From Solirubrobacterales bacterium (lineage in GTDB: Bacteria; Actinomycetota; Thermoleophilia; Solirubrobacterales; 70-9): DNA of 35,576 bases. Both the position numbers and the translations under genes were made by a program. The stretch lies in NCBI GenBank assembly GCA_021323175.1, contig JAJTCK010000016.1, forward strand, positions 1 to 35,576, written 5' to 3'. Each line of letters starts with the position of its first letter. Position 1 is the stretch's first letter. The notes beneath the pieces are model-generated. The model was not told the origin of the DNA. It saw only the letters and a list, made by a program, of their open reading frames with translations, and ran no database searches. Of this stretch, positions 1 through 7,477 are shown piece by piece.

Positions 1-332
1 GGATGCGCCTCCTTCAGCGCGCGGACGGCCATCTGGACGACCCCCTCGTCGTCGTATGCGCCGGTGCCGTACTCGTCCTTGCTTGCCGGGATCCCGAACA
101 GCAGCACCGCCCGGATCCCCACGGCCGCCAGCTCGGTCACCTCCGCGACGGTCTCGGAGATCGAGAGTCGCTCGACGCCGGGCATGGACTCGACGGGCTC
201 CCGCACGCCCTCGCCGGCGGTCACGAACAGCGGCTGGACCAGATGCTCGGCCGACAGATCCGTCTCGCGGACGAGCTCGCGCAGCGGCTTCGTCCTGCGC
301 AGGCGGCGCAGTCTGGTGGCGGGGAAGCTCAC
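1..332 (-). CDS. hemB: Delta-aminolevulinic acid dehydratase (porphobilinogen synthase), N-terminal part
   Basis: Condenses two 5-aminolevulinate molecules to porphobilinogen in cytoplasmic tetrapyrrole (heme) synthesis. The gene runs off the left edge, so only about 110 N-terminal residues are visible. Reading the minus strand from the GTG at 332 gives a family-typical start: a basic LRRLRR stretch, then LVQPLFV, EPVESMPGV and the strand AVLLFGIP followed by KDEYGTGAYD. These match the conserved first third of the HemB TIM barrel; the catalytic lysines lie beyond the edge. The GTG was chosen because a TAGAAT -10 box ends exactly 7 nt upstream, the spacing of a leaderless transcript, and no Shine-Dalgarno is needed. 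The next gene on the same strand (ABC permease) ends 72 nt upstream. Confidence 0.93.
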   Translation of the reverse strand, partial: MSFPATRLRRLRRTKPLRELVRETDLSAEHLVQPLFVTAGEGVREPVESMPGVERLSISETVAEVTELAAVGIRAVLLFGIPASKDEYGTGAYDDEGVVQMAVRALKEAH

Positions 333-339
333 GGGATCG

Positions 340-345
340 ATTCTA
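340..345 (-). promoter_or_regulatory. Leaderless -10 element for hemB
   Basis: On the minus strand TAGAAT is followed by 7 nt and then the GTG start of hemB, the TANNNT-N7-RTG layout seen for leaderless actinobacterial genes. Transcription would begin at or next to the start codon. No clear -35 was seen. Confidence 0.55.
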
Positions 346-404
346 GGGGTGGTGCGGCGGCCGCCCGGGCGCAGGCCTGTCGCGGGCGAGCCCGCCACGA
401 ATGA

Positions 405-1763
405 CTACGCGAACCGGCGCAACGTCAATCTGGCCAGCGCAAAGTAGGCGACGGTCAGCAATGCCAGGTGCAGGAGGTTCAGGGGGAGCTCTCCGGCCGG
501 GGAGAGGCCGGCGGAGAGGGCGTCCAGGGCAGGTCGGAAGGGGAAGGCCCCGGTGACGATGCGGATCGCGTCGTAGACGTCCTCGCTCACCGTCCCGGTG
601 GGAACGAGCGAGAGGAACGCGATCGGCAGGGTCAGGGCGAACGCGGCCAGGGCGCTCGCGCGCACCTCGCGCGCCGCGACGCCGATGGCCGAACCCATCG
701 CGGCGAACGCGGCGCCCGCCAGGACGATGGCGATGCCGAACAGCGGAAATCGGCTCCAGTCGAGCGATACGAACAGCTCCAGCACCACAAGCAGGACGAG
801 CGCCACCGCGATCGAGCAGATGGTGCCGAGGCCGATCTTCTCGGCCAGCAACCCGGCCCGCGACACCAACCCGCGAGTGAGCCTGGTGAAGGTGTTCTCC
901 TCGCGCTCCAGCGCAAGCGAACCGGCGACGAGCAGGGTGGTCACGAACATCAGCGTGATCGCGATGGCGACCGCGATCGCGAAGGTGTCGAGAGGCGGCA
1001 CGTCGCCCGAGACGACTTCCTTCTCGACGGCGATCGGCTCGGCGACCGACCCCAGCAGCTCGTCGGCGAAGCTCAAATTCTCGCCGGCCAGCTCGGCGAA
1101 CCGGATCACGGTGTCCAGGACCTCGCGACGGGGGCCCGAGACCTCAGAGCGCACGTCCTTCAGGATCCGCTCGGTGCGCTCGAGGCCCAGGACGTCGATG
1201 GTCTGGCCCAGGAAGGGGATGCTGAACTCGCCGCCCTCGACCAGCACGTCCAAATAGCCCAGGAGCTGGGCGGAGATCTCGTCCGAGAGGACCAAGTTCG
1301 CCTCGGTGATGAGCGACCGGATCCGGTCGTCAACCAGGTCTGCCTTGATCGGGTCGTCCTCGTTCACGTAGACCTCGACCGACGCCGGCTCCAGCCCCGC
1401 GCCCGCGAGCTGGTCCTGCAGTCGCTGCAGAAAGTCCCGGGGAAGGATCAGCGCGGCCAGCACGTCCCCGTCCTCGACCTTCGCGATCGCTTCCTCGCGG
1501 CTGTCGGTGTCAACACACTCGACGCGCTCGCAGAGCTGGTCGAACGCCTGGTCCTGGCTGAAGCCGCCCGCCCCCAATTCGAGGCCCTCGGAGGCCTCCT
1601 CCAGCTCTATCTCGTTGAAGAAGGCGACGCGAGGCTTGTCCGGGCCACGCGAGACCGCGAAGCCGATCAGCACCGCGAGCACGATCGGGTAGATCACCAG
1701 CAACGCGGTCAGGAGCGGCGAACGCCGCAGGATCTGAAGGTCTTTGAGCAGCAGCCAGCGCAT
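405..1763 (-). CDS. ABC-2 type transporter permease
   Basis: Membrane subunit of an ABC exporter working with the ATPase encoded just upstream. The 452-residue protein starts MRWLLLKDLQ, then has a first membrane segment (about residues 15-36). A roughly 200-residue extracytoplasmic region rich in acidic and coiled-coil-like sequence follows. Five or more hydrophobic segments fill the C-terminal half (IAVAIAITLMFVTTLLVAG, then further helices to about 445). One TM, large outer domain, then a TM bundle is the architecture of ABC-2/NatB-like permeases of the YhgE/drug-exporter type. The ATG overlaps the ATPase stop by one base (TGATG), which fixes the start and implies translational coupling. 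The substrate cannot be told from sequence; lipid, drug or sodium export are all possible. Confidence 0.85.
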   Translation of the reverse strand: MRWLLLKDLQILRRSPLLTALLVIYPIVLAVLIGFAVSRGPDKPRVAFFNEIELEEASEGLELGAGGFSQDQAFDQLCERVECVDTDSREEAIAKVEDGDVLAALILPRDFLQRLQDQLAGAGLEPASVEVYVNEDDPIKADLVDDRIRSLITEANLVLSDEISAQLLGYLDVLVEGGEFSIPFLGQTIDVLGLERTERILKDVRSEVSGPRREVLDTVIRFAELAGENLSFADELLGSVAEPIAVEKEVVSGDVPPLDTFAIAVAIAITLMFVTTLLVAGSLALEREENTFTRLTRGLVSRAGLLAEKIGLGTICSIAVALVLLVVLELFVSLDWSRFPLFGIAIVLAGAAFAAMGSAIGVAAREVRASALAAFALTLPIAFLSLVPTGTVSEDVYDAIRIVTGAFPFRPALDALSAGLSPAGELPLNLLHLALLTVAYFALARLTLRRFA

Positions 1764-2506
1764 CAGTGCCCCTGCTTCTCCAGGAATCGGACGAAGTCGG
1801 CTTCGGGGTCCGTGACCTCGCCGCTCGCGCCTGCGGCCTGCCGCATCGCCTCGAAGCTGCCGTCGAACAGGGACTCCCCGTCGGCCAGCACCAGCAGGCG
1901 GTCGCCGTAATGGGTCGCCTCCTCGATCTGGTGGGTCGAATAGATGACCGTGGTCCCCCGCTTTGCGAGGCCGGCGACGAACTCCCACAGGCGGATCCGC
2001 TGGCCCGGGTCGAGGCCCGCGCTGGGCTCGTCGAGCAGCAGGACGGCCGGGTCCGCCAACAGGCCGATCGCGATGTTGATGCGCTGCTGATTACCACCCG
2101 ACAGCTCCGCGACCTGGTCGTCGCGGCGCTCCGCCAGGCCGGTCTGCTCCAGCATCCGCTCGACGGCCGCGTCGGGAGCCTCCACCTTCTCGAGTCGGGC
2201 GAACAGACGGAGGTTCTCCCCGACGGTCAGCCGACGGTAGAGCGCGGCCTGCTGCGGGACCCAGCCGACTTCGCCCGAAGGGGTCTCGACTCGGCCGGCG
2301 TCGGGAGGCCGGATGCCCGCGAGGATCCCCAGCATCGTCGTCTTGCCGGCGCCGTTTGGGCCGACGACGGCCAGCAGCTCGCCCCGGTGGACCTCGAACT
2401 CCACGCCCCGGAGCGCCTCGCGCTCGCCGAAGCTCTTGCGCAATCCGCTCACCTTCAGGACGACCGGCGCAGCCTCCTTGCGGGGCGTGGAGGCCTGGCT
2501 GGGCAT
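1763..2506 (-). CDS. ABC transporter ATP-binding protein
   Basis: Cytoplasmic ATPase that powers the adjacent permease. The 247-residue protein has all nucleotide-binding motifs: Walker A GPNGAGKT near residue 53, Q-loop (WVPQQ), signature LSGGNQQR, Walker B VLLLDEPSAGLD, and the switch histidine in YSTHQIEEA. The LSGGNQQR form and the single short domain place it with CcmA/NatA-type ATPases of ABC-2 exporters. A TAGCGT -10 box lies 7 nt before the ATG, so the pair is probably transcribed as a leaderless two-gene operon. It is divergent from the phosphodiesterase at 2539. Confidence 0.93.
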   Translation of the reverse strand: MPSQASTPRKEAAPVVLKVSGLRKSFGEREALRGVEFEVHRGELLAVVGPNGAGKTTMLGILAGIRPPDAGRVETPSGEVGWVPQQAALYRRLTVGENLRLFARLEKVEAPDAAVERMLEQTGLAERRDDQVAELSGGNQQRINIAIGLLADPAVLLLDEPSAGLDPGQRIRLWEFVAGLAKRGTTVIYSTHQIEEATHYGDRLLVLADGESLFDGSFEAMRQAAGASGEVTDPEADFVRFLEKQGH

Positions 2507-2513
2507 CGCGCGA

Positions 2514-2519
2514 ACGCTA
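2514..2519 (-). promoter_or_regulatory. Leaderless -10 element for the ABC exporter operon
   Basis: Minus-strand TAGCGT, then exactly 7 nt (2507-2513), then the ATG at 2506. It fits TANNNT-N7-RTG. It sits 5 bp from the opposing -10 of the plus-strand gene. Confidence 0.45.
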
Positions 2520-2524
2520 GCGAC

Positions 2525-2530
2525 TACCCT
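2525..2530 (+). promoter_or_regulatory. Leaderless -10 element for the YmdB-like gene
   Basis: TACCCT followed by 8 nt (2531-2538) and the ATG at 2539. There is no room for a usual leader, since the divergent gene starts at 2506. A pyrimidine-rich spacer with no Shine-Dalgarno supports leaderless initiation. Confidence 0.42.
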
Positions 2531-2538
2531 GCCCCGCC

Positions 2539-3327
2539 ATGCGGCTGCTCTTCATCGGCGACGTGGTCGGCAAGCCGGGGCGCCGAGGATTGGCAGCGGC
2601 GATGCCCGCCCTGCGTGAGCGCCACCTGCCGGACCTGGTCGTGGTGAACGGCGAGAACTCCGCCGGGGGTGTCGGTGTCACCGCCGAAACCGCCGTCGAG
2701 ATCTTCGAGGCCGGCGCCGACGTGATCACGCTCGGCAATCACACCTACCGCCACCGCGAGGTCTATCCCTACCTCGACTCCGAACAGAGGATCGTGCGGC
2801 CCGCCAACCACCCGTCGCAGAACCCGGGGCGCGGACACACGGTCGTGGACGCCGCGGGGATGCGGGTCGCGGTCGTCAGCCTCAGCGGGTCGCTCTACCT
2901 TCAGGTCGAGCGGCTGCCGTTCCCGGTGATCGACGAGGTGCTGGAGACCCTGGACGGCAGGGCCGACGCGGTGATCGTCGACTTCCACGCCGAGCTGACC
3001 AGTGAGAAGGTCGTGATGGGGTGGCACCTTGACGGCCGGGTCGCCGCGGTGCTCGGGACACACACGCACGTCCCCACCGCGGACGCGCGAGTCCTGCCCG
3101 GCGGAACCGCCCACATCACCGACGTCGGGATGACCGGGTCGCGAGACGGAGTGATCGGCGTCCGCTGGGAGCAGGCGCTGCAGTCGTTTCGGACGCAGAT
3201 CCCGGTGCGATTCGAGCCCGCCGAGGGGAACGTCTGGGTGATGGGGGCCGTGGTGGAGATCGGCGACGACGGGCTCTCGCGCTCGATCGAGCAGGTGCTG
3301 GTGCCCGCCGACGAATCCTCTGGCTAG
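2539..3327 (+). CDS. ymdB: TIGR00282 family metallophosphoesterase (YmdB-like)
   Basis: Calcineurin-like phosphoesterase of the YmdB/TIGR00282 family; Bacillus YmdB hydrolyses 2',3'-cyclic AMP and affects development. The 262-residue protein has the family metal ligands in order: LFIGDVVG at the N-terminus (Asp), VVNGENSAGG (Asn and Glu), ITLGNHTYRH (Asn-His), the central VDFHAE region (His), and VLGTHTHVPTADARVLPGGT (paired His). The length matches the usual 260-270 residues. In many genomes the gene sits beside rny (RNase Y), but no rny is visible here. Its stop codon overlaps the stop of the convergent glycosyltransferase by four bases (CTAG). The physiological role in this organism is not known. 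Confidence 0.92.
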   Translation: MRLLFIGDVVGKPGRRGLAAAMPALRERHLPDLVVVNGENSAGGVGVTAETAVEIFEAGADVITLGNHTYRHREVYPYLDSEQRIVRPANHPSQNPGRGHTVVDAAGMRVAVVSLSGSLYLQVERLPFPVIDEVLETLDGRADAVIVDFHAELTSEKVVMGWHLDGRVAAVLGTHTHVPTADARVLPGGTAHITDVGMTGSRDGVIGVRWEQALQSFRTQIPVRFEPAEGNVWVMGAVVEIGDDGLSRSIEQVLVPADESSG

Positions 3328-5018
3328 GCAGGCCCGCGCCGCTCGACGCCCGGCGCCTCGCGGGCGAGCCACGCCACCAGGAGGAACCCGAAGAACCAGG
3401 GGATGTAGAGGTAGAACCAGTGCTCCACGGTCAGCTGGAGCGCGATCAGGACGGCCGCCCCAAGCGCCGCGACGGTGACCGGCGAGCGCGCCTTGGGCCG
3501 GAATGCAACCAGCAGCGCCAGGCCCACGGCGAAGACCTCGAGCGCCGTCTGCAGCCGGCCCAGCTCGGGCTCCTGGCCCCAGATGCTGAACGGCGACTCG
3601 CGGTCCACCTGGTTGCCGATGGTGCGGTCCCAGAAGGTGTCGAGGCCCGGGTCAACGATCGTCTCCGCAAGCACGACAAGGCTCACCACCACGAACGCGG
3701 CGATGAACGGCGCGAGATTCGCAAGCGCTCGGCGGGCGGGGCCTGTCACGGCGGTGCCCCCCGCGTCCTGCGGTGACGCAGTGTCCTCGGATTTGGGGCC
3801 CCCCGCCGTGCCACCCGCCCGAGGATCGCTTCCGCGATACGTCCCGAACAGCGGCGCCAGGGCCAGCGGCGCGAACTTCGTCAGGGACGCGAGGCCCAGG
3901 AGGCCTCCTCGAACTGCGGGTTGGGCCAGGAAGAGGAGGGCGCAGGTGAGGAGCAGAGGGACCAGGGCGTCGTTCGTGTTCGACTCCAGGGCGAAAGCGG
4001 TGTAGGGGCAGGCGGCCCAGCCGAAGGCGAGCAGAATCCCAAGAGCTCCCCCGTCCGACGGGCGCAGGCGGCGGCCGAGCAGGAAGAGGGCGGCGATCGT
4101 GCCCAGATCGAAGAAGATGGCCGCGGCATGCGCCGCCGGCAGGTCGTCCCAGCTGCCTCCCCAGGGGAGGAGGTATTCGAATGGGGCATATGCGTAGTAG
4201 TTGGCGGGACCGTATGTATCCCCGCGGCTCACGTCCTCGGGGAAATTCCCGTAGAGCGGCTCCCGATCGGTGGTCAGGTCGGCCCCGACCACCCCCGCGT
4301 AGCCGACATCGATCACGTTCGAATCCGCCACGTTCAGGCCGATGCGGAACCCGATCAGGGCGAGGGTCGCAATCGCCAGCCACTTGACGGGAAGGGAAGG
4401 CCGCAGGCCCTCGCCGCCGCGGAAGGCGAGCCAGAGCGTTCGGACCAGCAGGTAAACCAGCACGGGATAGGCGAGTGGCACCGAGACCCCGATCTCGCCC
4501 TCGTTGAAGAAGAAGTGCGACACCCCGAAGCCGGCGGTGATGACGAACAGGTCCAGGTGCGCGACCCGCAGCGGCCGGCGCCAGTCGAACAGGCCGAGGA
4601 TGAAGATGGCGCAGAGCGGCAGCCAGACATAGGGCGCGTTCAGCTTTCGCCCGAACGCGCCGTCATAGCCGCGGGCCATGGTCCAGGCCACCTGGTAGCC
4701 CGTCCAGGACTCCTCGATTTCGGCGCTGTCGTCGTCCACGACGACCTGCACGATCTGCTCGTCGTCGTCGAAGAAGCCGACCTCCCAGTCCCCGTCGCTG
4801 TCGGAGCGGTTGGCGGACGGGTGCAGGTCCGGGTTCCGCCGCAATGCGTCGGCCGCGTTGGGGTCACCCTTCGCGATCGTGACCGCGCGCTCCTCGCTGA
4901 CCGGGGACTCGTCCTCGCCCGCCCGCTGATCCGAGCCCTTGCCCTGTGCGCCCGCCGCGGCAGGGAACATCAGAGCCAGGACGCCGGCCGCGGCGGCGAG
5001 GGCTAGGCGAAGGTCCAA
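3324..5018 (-). CDS. GT87-like polytopic mannosyltransferase with N-terminal secreted PepSY-like domain
   Basis: Probable integral membrane glycosyltransferase of the GT87/DUF2029 type, using a polyprenyl-phosphate sugar on the outer face of the membrane. From the TTG at 5018 it encodes 564 residues. A signal-like hydrophobic N-terminus ends in AAAGAQ, and a roughly 90-residue acidic extracytoplasmic domain contains WEVGFFDDDEQIVQVVVDD and resembles PepSY. About ten membrane segments follow from near residue 115. The loop TTDREPLYGNFPED and the GDTYGPANYYAYAPFE block resemble the acidic and substrate loops of this superfamily. TTG was chosen because it restores a full signal peptide and overlaps the end of gtrA by 16 nt; an ATG 48 nt downstream (4970) is the alternative. 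A low-complexity Gly/Ala/Asp loop (about residues 393-428) coincides with a DNA palindrome at 3734-3820. The exact sugar is unknown. Confidence 0.78.
   Translation of the reverse strand: MDLRLALAAAAGVLALMFPAAAGAQGKGSDQRAGEDESPVSEERAVTIAKGDPNAADALRRNPDLHPSANRSDSDGDWEVGFFDDDEQIVQVVVDDDSAEIEESWTGYQVAWTMARGYDGAFGRKLNAPYVWLPLCAIFILGLFDWRRPLRVAHLDLFVITAGFGVSHFFFNEGEIGVSVPLAYPVLVYLLVRTLWLAFRGGEGLRPSLPVKWLAIATLALIGFRIGLNVADSNVIDVGYAGVVGADLTTDREPLYGNFPEDVSRGDTYGPANYYAYAPFEYLLPWGGSWDDLPAAHAAAIFFDLGTIAALFLLGRRLRPSDGGALGILLAFGWAACPYTAFALESNTNDALVPLLLTCALLFLAQPAVRGGLLGLASLTKFAPLALAPLFGTYRGSDPRAGGTAGGPKSEDTASPQDAGGTAVTGPARRALANLAPFIAAFVVVSLVVLAETIVDPGLDTFWDRTIGNQVDRESPFSIWGQEPELGRLQTALEVFAVGLALLVAFRPKARSPVTVAALGAAVLIALQLTVEHWFYLYIPWFFGFLLVAWLAREAPGVERRGPA
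3734..3820. repeat. Imperfect 87-bp palindrome inside the glycosyltransferase gene
   Basis: Outer arms GGGCGGG (3734-3740) and CCCGCCC (3814-3820) pair. So do CACGGCGG (3747-3754) and CCGCCGTG (3803-3810), and a separate inner hairpin CTGCG-GTGA-CGCAG lies at 3768-3781. All three dyads have nearly the same centre (3775-3779). The reading frame stays open through it and encodes a low-complexity cytoplasmic loop. It resembles a small palindromic repeat inserted in frame, but copy number cannot be judged from this window. Confidence 0.5.
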
Positions 5019-5458
5019 ATCTTGTTGCCGATGAAGTTGAACGGCATTGCGGCGGCGACCGCGATCGCCTGCGCCGGCAGCTCGGCGACATCGGCGACCT
5101 GGATCAACATCTCCAGGAAGACGAGGTTGATGCCAAGGGCCAGCACGCTGACAGTGAAGAACCGGGCGGCCTGGAAGCCCGCGTGCCCACGCTTCGCGTC
5201 GAAGGTCCAGTGCCGGTTCCACATGAAGTTGTTCGTGACGGCCACGCAGAAAGCGATCACCGCCGCCGGGATGTAGTGCACACCCAGGCCGTCGCTGCCA
5301 TCGCGGAAGAACAGGCCCGCTCCGGTCAGGACCGCGAAGACGGTCAGGTTCACGAAGTATCCCGAGAGGCCAACCAGCCCGAACTGGAAGAGCTGGACCC
5401 AGTTCTCGGACCGGCGCGTTCCACGCCCGATCCTCCTCGCGGTCTCGACCGGCGTCAC
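5003..5458 (-). CDS. GtrA family membrane protein
   Basis: Small membrane protein of the GtrA/DPMS family, whose members are thought to flip or present polyprenyl-phosphate-linked sugars. The 151-residue protein has four hydrophobic segments: FGLVGLSGYFVNLTVFAVL, VIAFCVAVTNNFMWNRHWTF, ARFFTVSVLALGINLVFLEML and QAIAVAAAMPFNFIGNKIWTF. The family signatures NNFMWNRHWTF and PFNFIGNKIWTF are both present. The GTG start overlaps the upstream phosphodiesterase stop as GTGA; a GTG six bases further up (5464) is also possible. Lying between a phosphodiesterase and a GT87-like transferase, it probably supplies the lipid-linked sugar used by the transferase. That pairing is inferred from position. Confidence 0.87.
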   Translation of the reverse strand: MTPVETARRIGRGTRRSENWVQLFQFGLVGLSGYFVNLTVFAVLTGAGLFFRDGSDGLGVHYIPAAVIAFCVAVTNNFMWNRHWTFDAKRGHAGFQAARFFTVSVLALGINLVFLEMLIQVADVAELPAQAIAVAAAMPFNFIGNKIWTFA

Positions 5459-6990
5459 GACGGCCACCTGAGCCCGATGCCGAAGTGCTCCAGGATGACG
5501 GGAGCCAGGTCTCGCAGGGCCCACTGGGGATTGCGCTCCGGCTCGTCGGGGCCGCAACCCACGAAGAGCAGGGGGGCGAGCGAGTCCTCGGCGATGAGGG
5601 CCCCGTGGCTGCCCCCGCCCAAGTGGCTCACGCCGCCCCAGTCGGTGCACTCGTATCCGTGGGCGGCGGAGACCAGCATGTCGCCGGCGTGTGGCGAGAC
5701 GAGCGCCGACCACAGGCGGCCGAGGGCGTCCGGGTAGGCCTCGCTCTCGAACCGCTCTCCCCCCTTTGCGGCCGCGAGAGCCTCCATGTCGCCGCTCACG
5801 TTCCAGCGGCCGCCGCGGCGGTCGCGCGTGGCGCCGCCGGGATTGAACCTGAGCTCGTGCCCGTTGCAGACCACGACGGCTTCGGTCCCTTCGCCCGACC
5901 CCTCCAGCCCGACGCCGCTGCGGATCACGGGCCGGTCCCGGTCGTCGGCGAGCCAGGTAACGAGGTCCACCCCTGCCATATCGCGCAGGCGGTCGGCCAC
6001 CTTGCGATGCGCCCCGGCGTGCCCGGGCCCCCCGCCCAGGATGTAGACGGCGGCCGCGCGCGAGGTGGGGCAGACCGCGATCTCGGCGTGCTCGGGCCGG
6101 TCCGAGTTCGGCTCCAGCACGCGCCAGTCCGCGCCAAGGTCCTCGGCCAGGCGCAGCTCATGCTCCACCGGAGTCTGGGCATGGTCGGCGGTGAGGATCA
6201 CGGCGTGGTCGTCCAGGAAGGAGTCCAATCCGCCGCCGGCCTCGACGATCCTCGCGAAGGCGTCGTCGGCCTTGGCGATCGACTGCACCTGTGCATCGGG
6301 GCCGTGGCGGTGGGAGTGGAAGTCGTTGTCGGGCAGCGCGAACAGGAAGAAGTCGTAGGCGCCCTCGCGCACCAGCTCCTCGCCGACGCAGGCCGAATAG
6401 TCGTCGCGGTTGCCTGGCCGGCCCATGTTCGAGACGCAGCCGGTCGGCCTGCTCGCGTACAGGTCGCCGTAGAAGAACTCGTCGGGCGCGTAGACGGCGT
6501 GGCGAAAGTTTGCGACGGCAAGGGCCCGGCGAGCGAGCCCCTCCAGGCCGAGCTCGTGGCGGCGGCGCCCCCGCCAGATCAGGAACGGGGTGGTCGCAGT
6601 GCGAACCCCAGCGTCCCCGAGCCGCTCGAAGACCGTCAGCGCCTCCCAGCTCAGGTGGTCCAGGTTCATGTTGTAGACCAGGTCGTACATCGCCCGGAAG
6701 AGGCCGAAGGTCCTGGTCGCCTCGAACGATGACCCGTACTCGATATAGCGGCGCTCCAGCCGATGGAACCAGTTCATCCCCATGACTCCGTGGCTGCCGG
6801 GGCCGACGCCGGTCAACATCTCCGAGCAGGCGACCGGGGTGACGGACGGGAAGCTCGAGACGCAGTCGTCGATCAGCCTGCCACGCTCGTGCAGCGCCGC
6901 AAAGGTCGGGGCCTCACCCGAATCCATCGCCTCACGCAGCATGCCCGGGTGCATCGCGTCCACGACCGCGAGGACGAGCTTCTTGGCCAC
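5455..6990 (-). CDS. Type I phosphodiesterase / alkaline phosphatase superfamily hydrolase
   Basis: 511-residue two-metal hydrolase of the nucleotide pyrophosphatase/phosphodiesterase type (PF01663). Visible metal and catalytic motifs are the N-terminal Asp in VLAVVDAMHPGML, the nucleophile Thr in SFPSVTPVACSEMLTG, DNDFHSHRHGPDAQ (Asp and two His), and TADHAQTPVEHEL (Asp-His). A late His occurs in HLGGGSHGALIAEDSLAPLL, as in family members. No signal peptide or membrane segment is seen, so a cytoplasmic location is likely. GTG at 6990 overlaps the preceding stop by one base (TAGTG). The neighbouring GtrA and glycosyltransferase genes suggest a phosphorylated sugar or lipid-linked intermediate as substrate, but other phosphodiesters are possible. 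Confidence 0.85.
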   Translation of the reverse strand: MAKKLVLAVVDAMHPGMLREAMDSGEAPTFAALHERGRLIDDCVSSFPSVTPVACSEMLTGVGPGSHGVMGMNWFHRLERRYIEYGSSFEATRTFGLFRAMYDLVYNMNLDHLSWEALTVFERLGDAGVRTATTPFLIWRGRRRHELGLEGLARRALAVANFRHAVYAPDEFFYGDLYASRPTGCVSNMGRPGNRDDYSACVGEELVREGAYDFFLFALPDNDFHSHRHGPDAQVQSIAKADDAFARIVEAGGGLDSFLDDHAVILTADHAQTPVEHELRLAEDLGADWRVLEPNSDRPEHAEIAVCPTSRAAAVYILGGGPGHAGAHRKVADRLRDMAGVDLVTWLADDRDRPVIRSGVGLEGSGEGTEAVVVCNGHELRFNPGGATRDRRGGRWNVSGDMEALAAAKGGERFESEAYPDALGRLWSALVSPHAGDMLVSAAHGYECTDWGGVSHLGGGSHGALIAEDSLAPLLFVGCGPDEPERNPQWALRDLAPVILEHFGIGLRWPS

Positions 6991-7451
6991 TAGCGGAGGA
7001 CCCGGAGTCCCTCGTGCTTTTGCTGCTCCCGGCGGCGGCGGTTGAGCCAGATCCAGGCCAGCGCGGCGGCGGCGGCCAACGAGACCGGAGGCACGAGGAG
7101 GCTGAGCGCCGCCAGTACGACGGCGGCCAGCACGACGATGGTCGTGACCCCGGCCGGGGTCCCCTCCCCGGCCCGCACGGGGGTCGCGTACCCCTGAGCC
7201 CGCCTGGCGGCCCCCGAGGTGACGTCGCGGCTGACCACGGCCGCCAGGGCTGCGCCGGCCAACCCGATCGGGAGCGCCGGCCAGACCGGCTCGCCGGCCC
7301 CGTCCAGGGTCAGGGCGCAGGCGACGATTCCGAGCGGAACGGCTCCCGCAATCGCGCCCCAAGCGGGCATCACCGGGGGCACCACGGCCCCGATGATGAG
7401 CCCGGCTGCGAGCGCCAGCCCGAGCGCCTGACAGATCTCCAGAAAGTCCAT
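6990..7451 (-). CDS. Unknown small integral membrane protein
   Basis: 153-residue protein I do not recognise with confidence. It starts MDFLEICQALGLALAAGLIIGAV and has four or five hydrophobic segments: residues about 8-28, 30-50, 58-78, and two in 103-137. It ends in a strongly basic cytoplasmic tail (NRRRREQQKHEGLRVLR). The first helix, with its LGLALAAG pattern, vaguely recalls DUF4126 membrane proteins, but I would not assign it. It begins 26 nt after the DUF151 gene and overlaps the phosphodiesterase start by one base, so it is co-transcribed with the sugar operon. A role as a membrane partner of the phosphodiesterase, GtrA or glycosyltransferase is plausible but unproved. Confidence 0.72.
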   Translation of the reverse strand: MDFLEICQALGLALAAGLIIGAVVPPVMPAWGAIAGAVPLGIVACALTLDGAGEPVWPALPIGLAGAALAAVVSRDVTSGAARRAQGYATPVRAGEGTPAGVTTIVVLAAVVLAALSLLVPPVSLAAAAALAWIWLNRRRREQQKHEGLRVLR

Positions 7452-7477
7452 GGTCGGGCGTCGGAAGGCTGCGGGCG

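Noticed and set aside
382-395. GCGGG-CGAG-CCCGC hairpin downstream of the ABC permease
   Set aside because: Only five pairs and no U-run on either strand, so not called a terminator. I found no convincing intrinsic terminator in the window.
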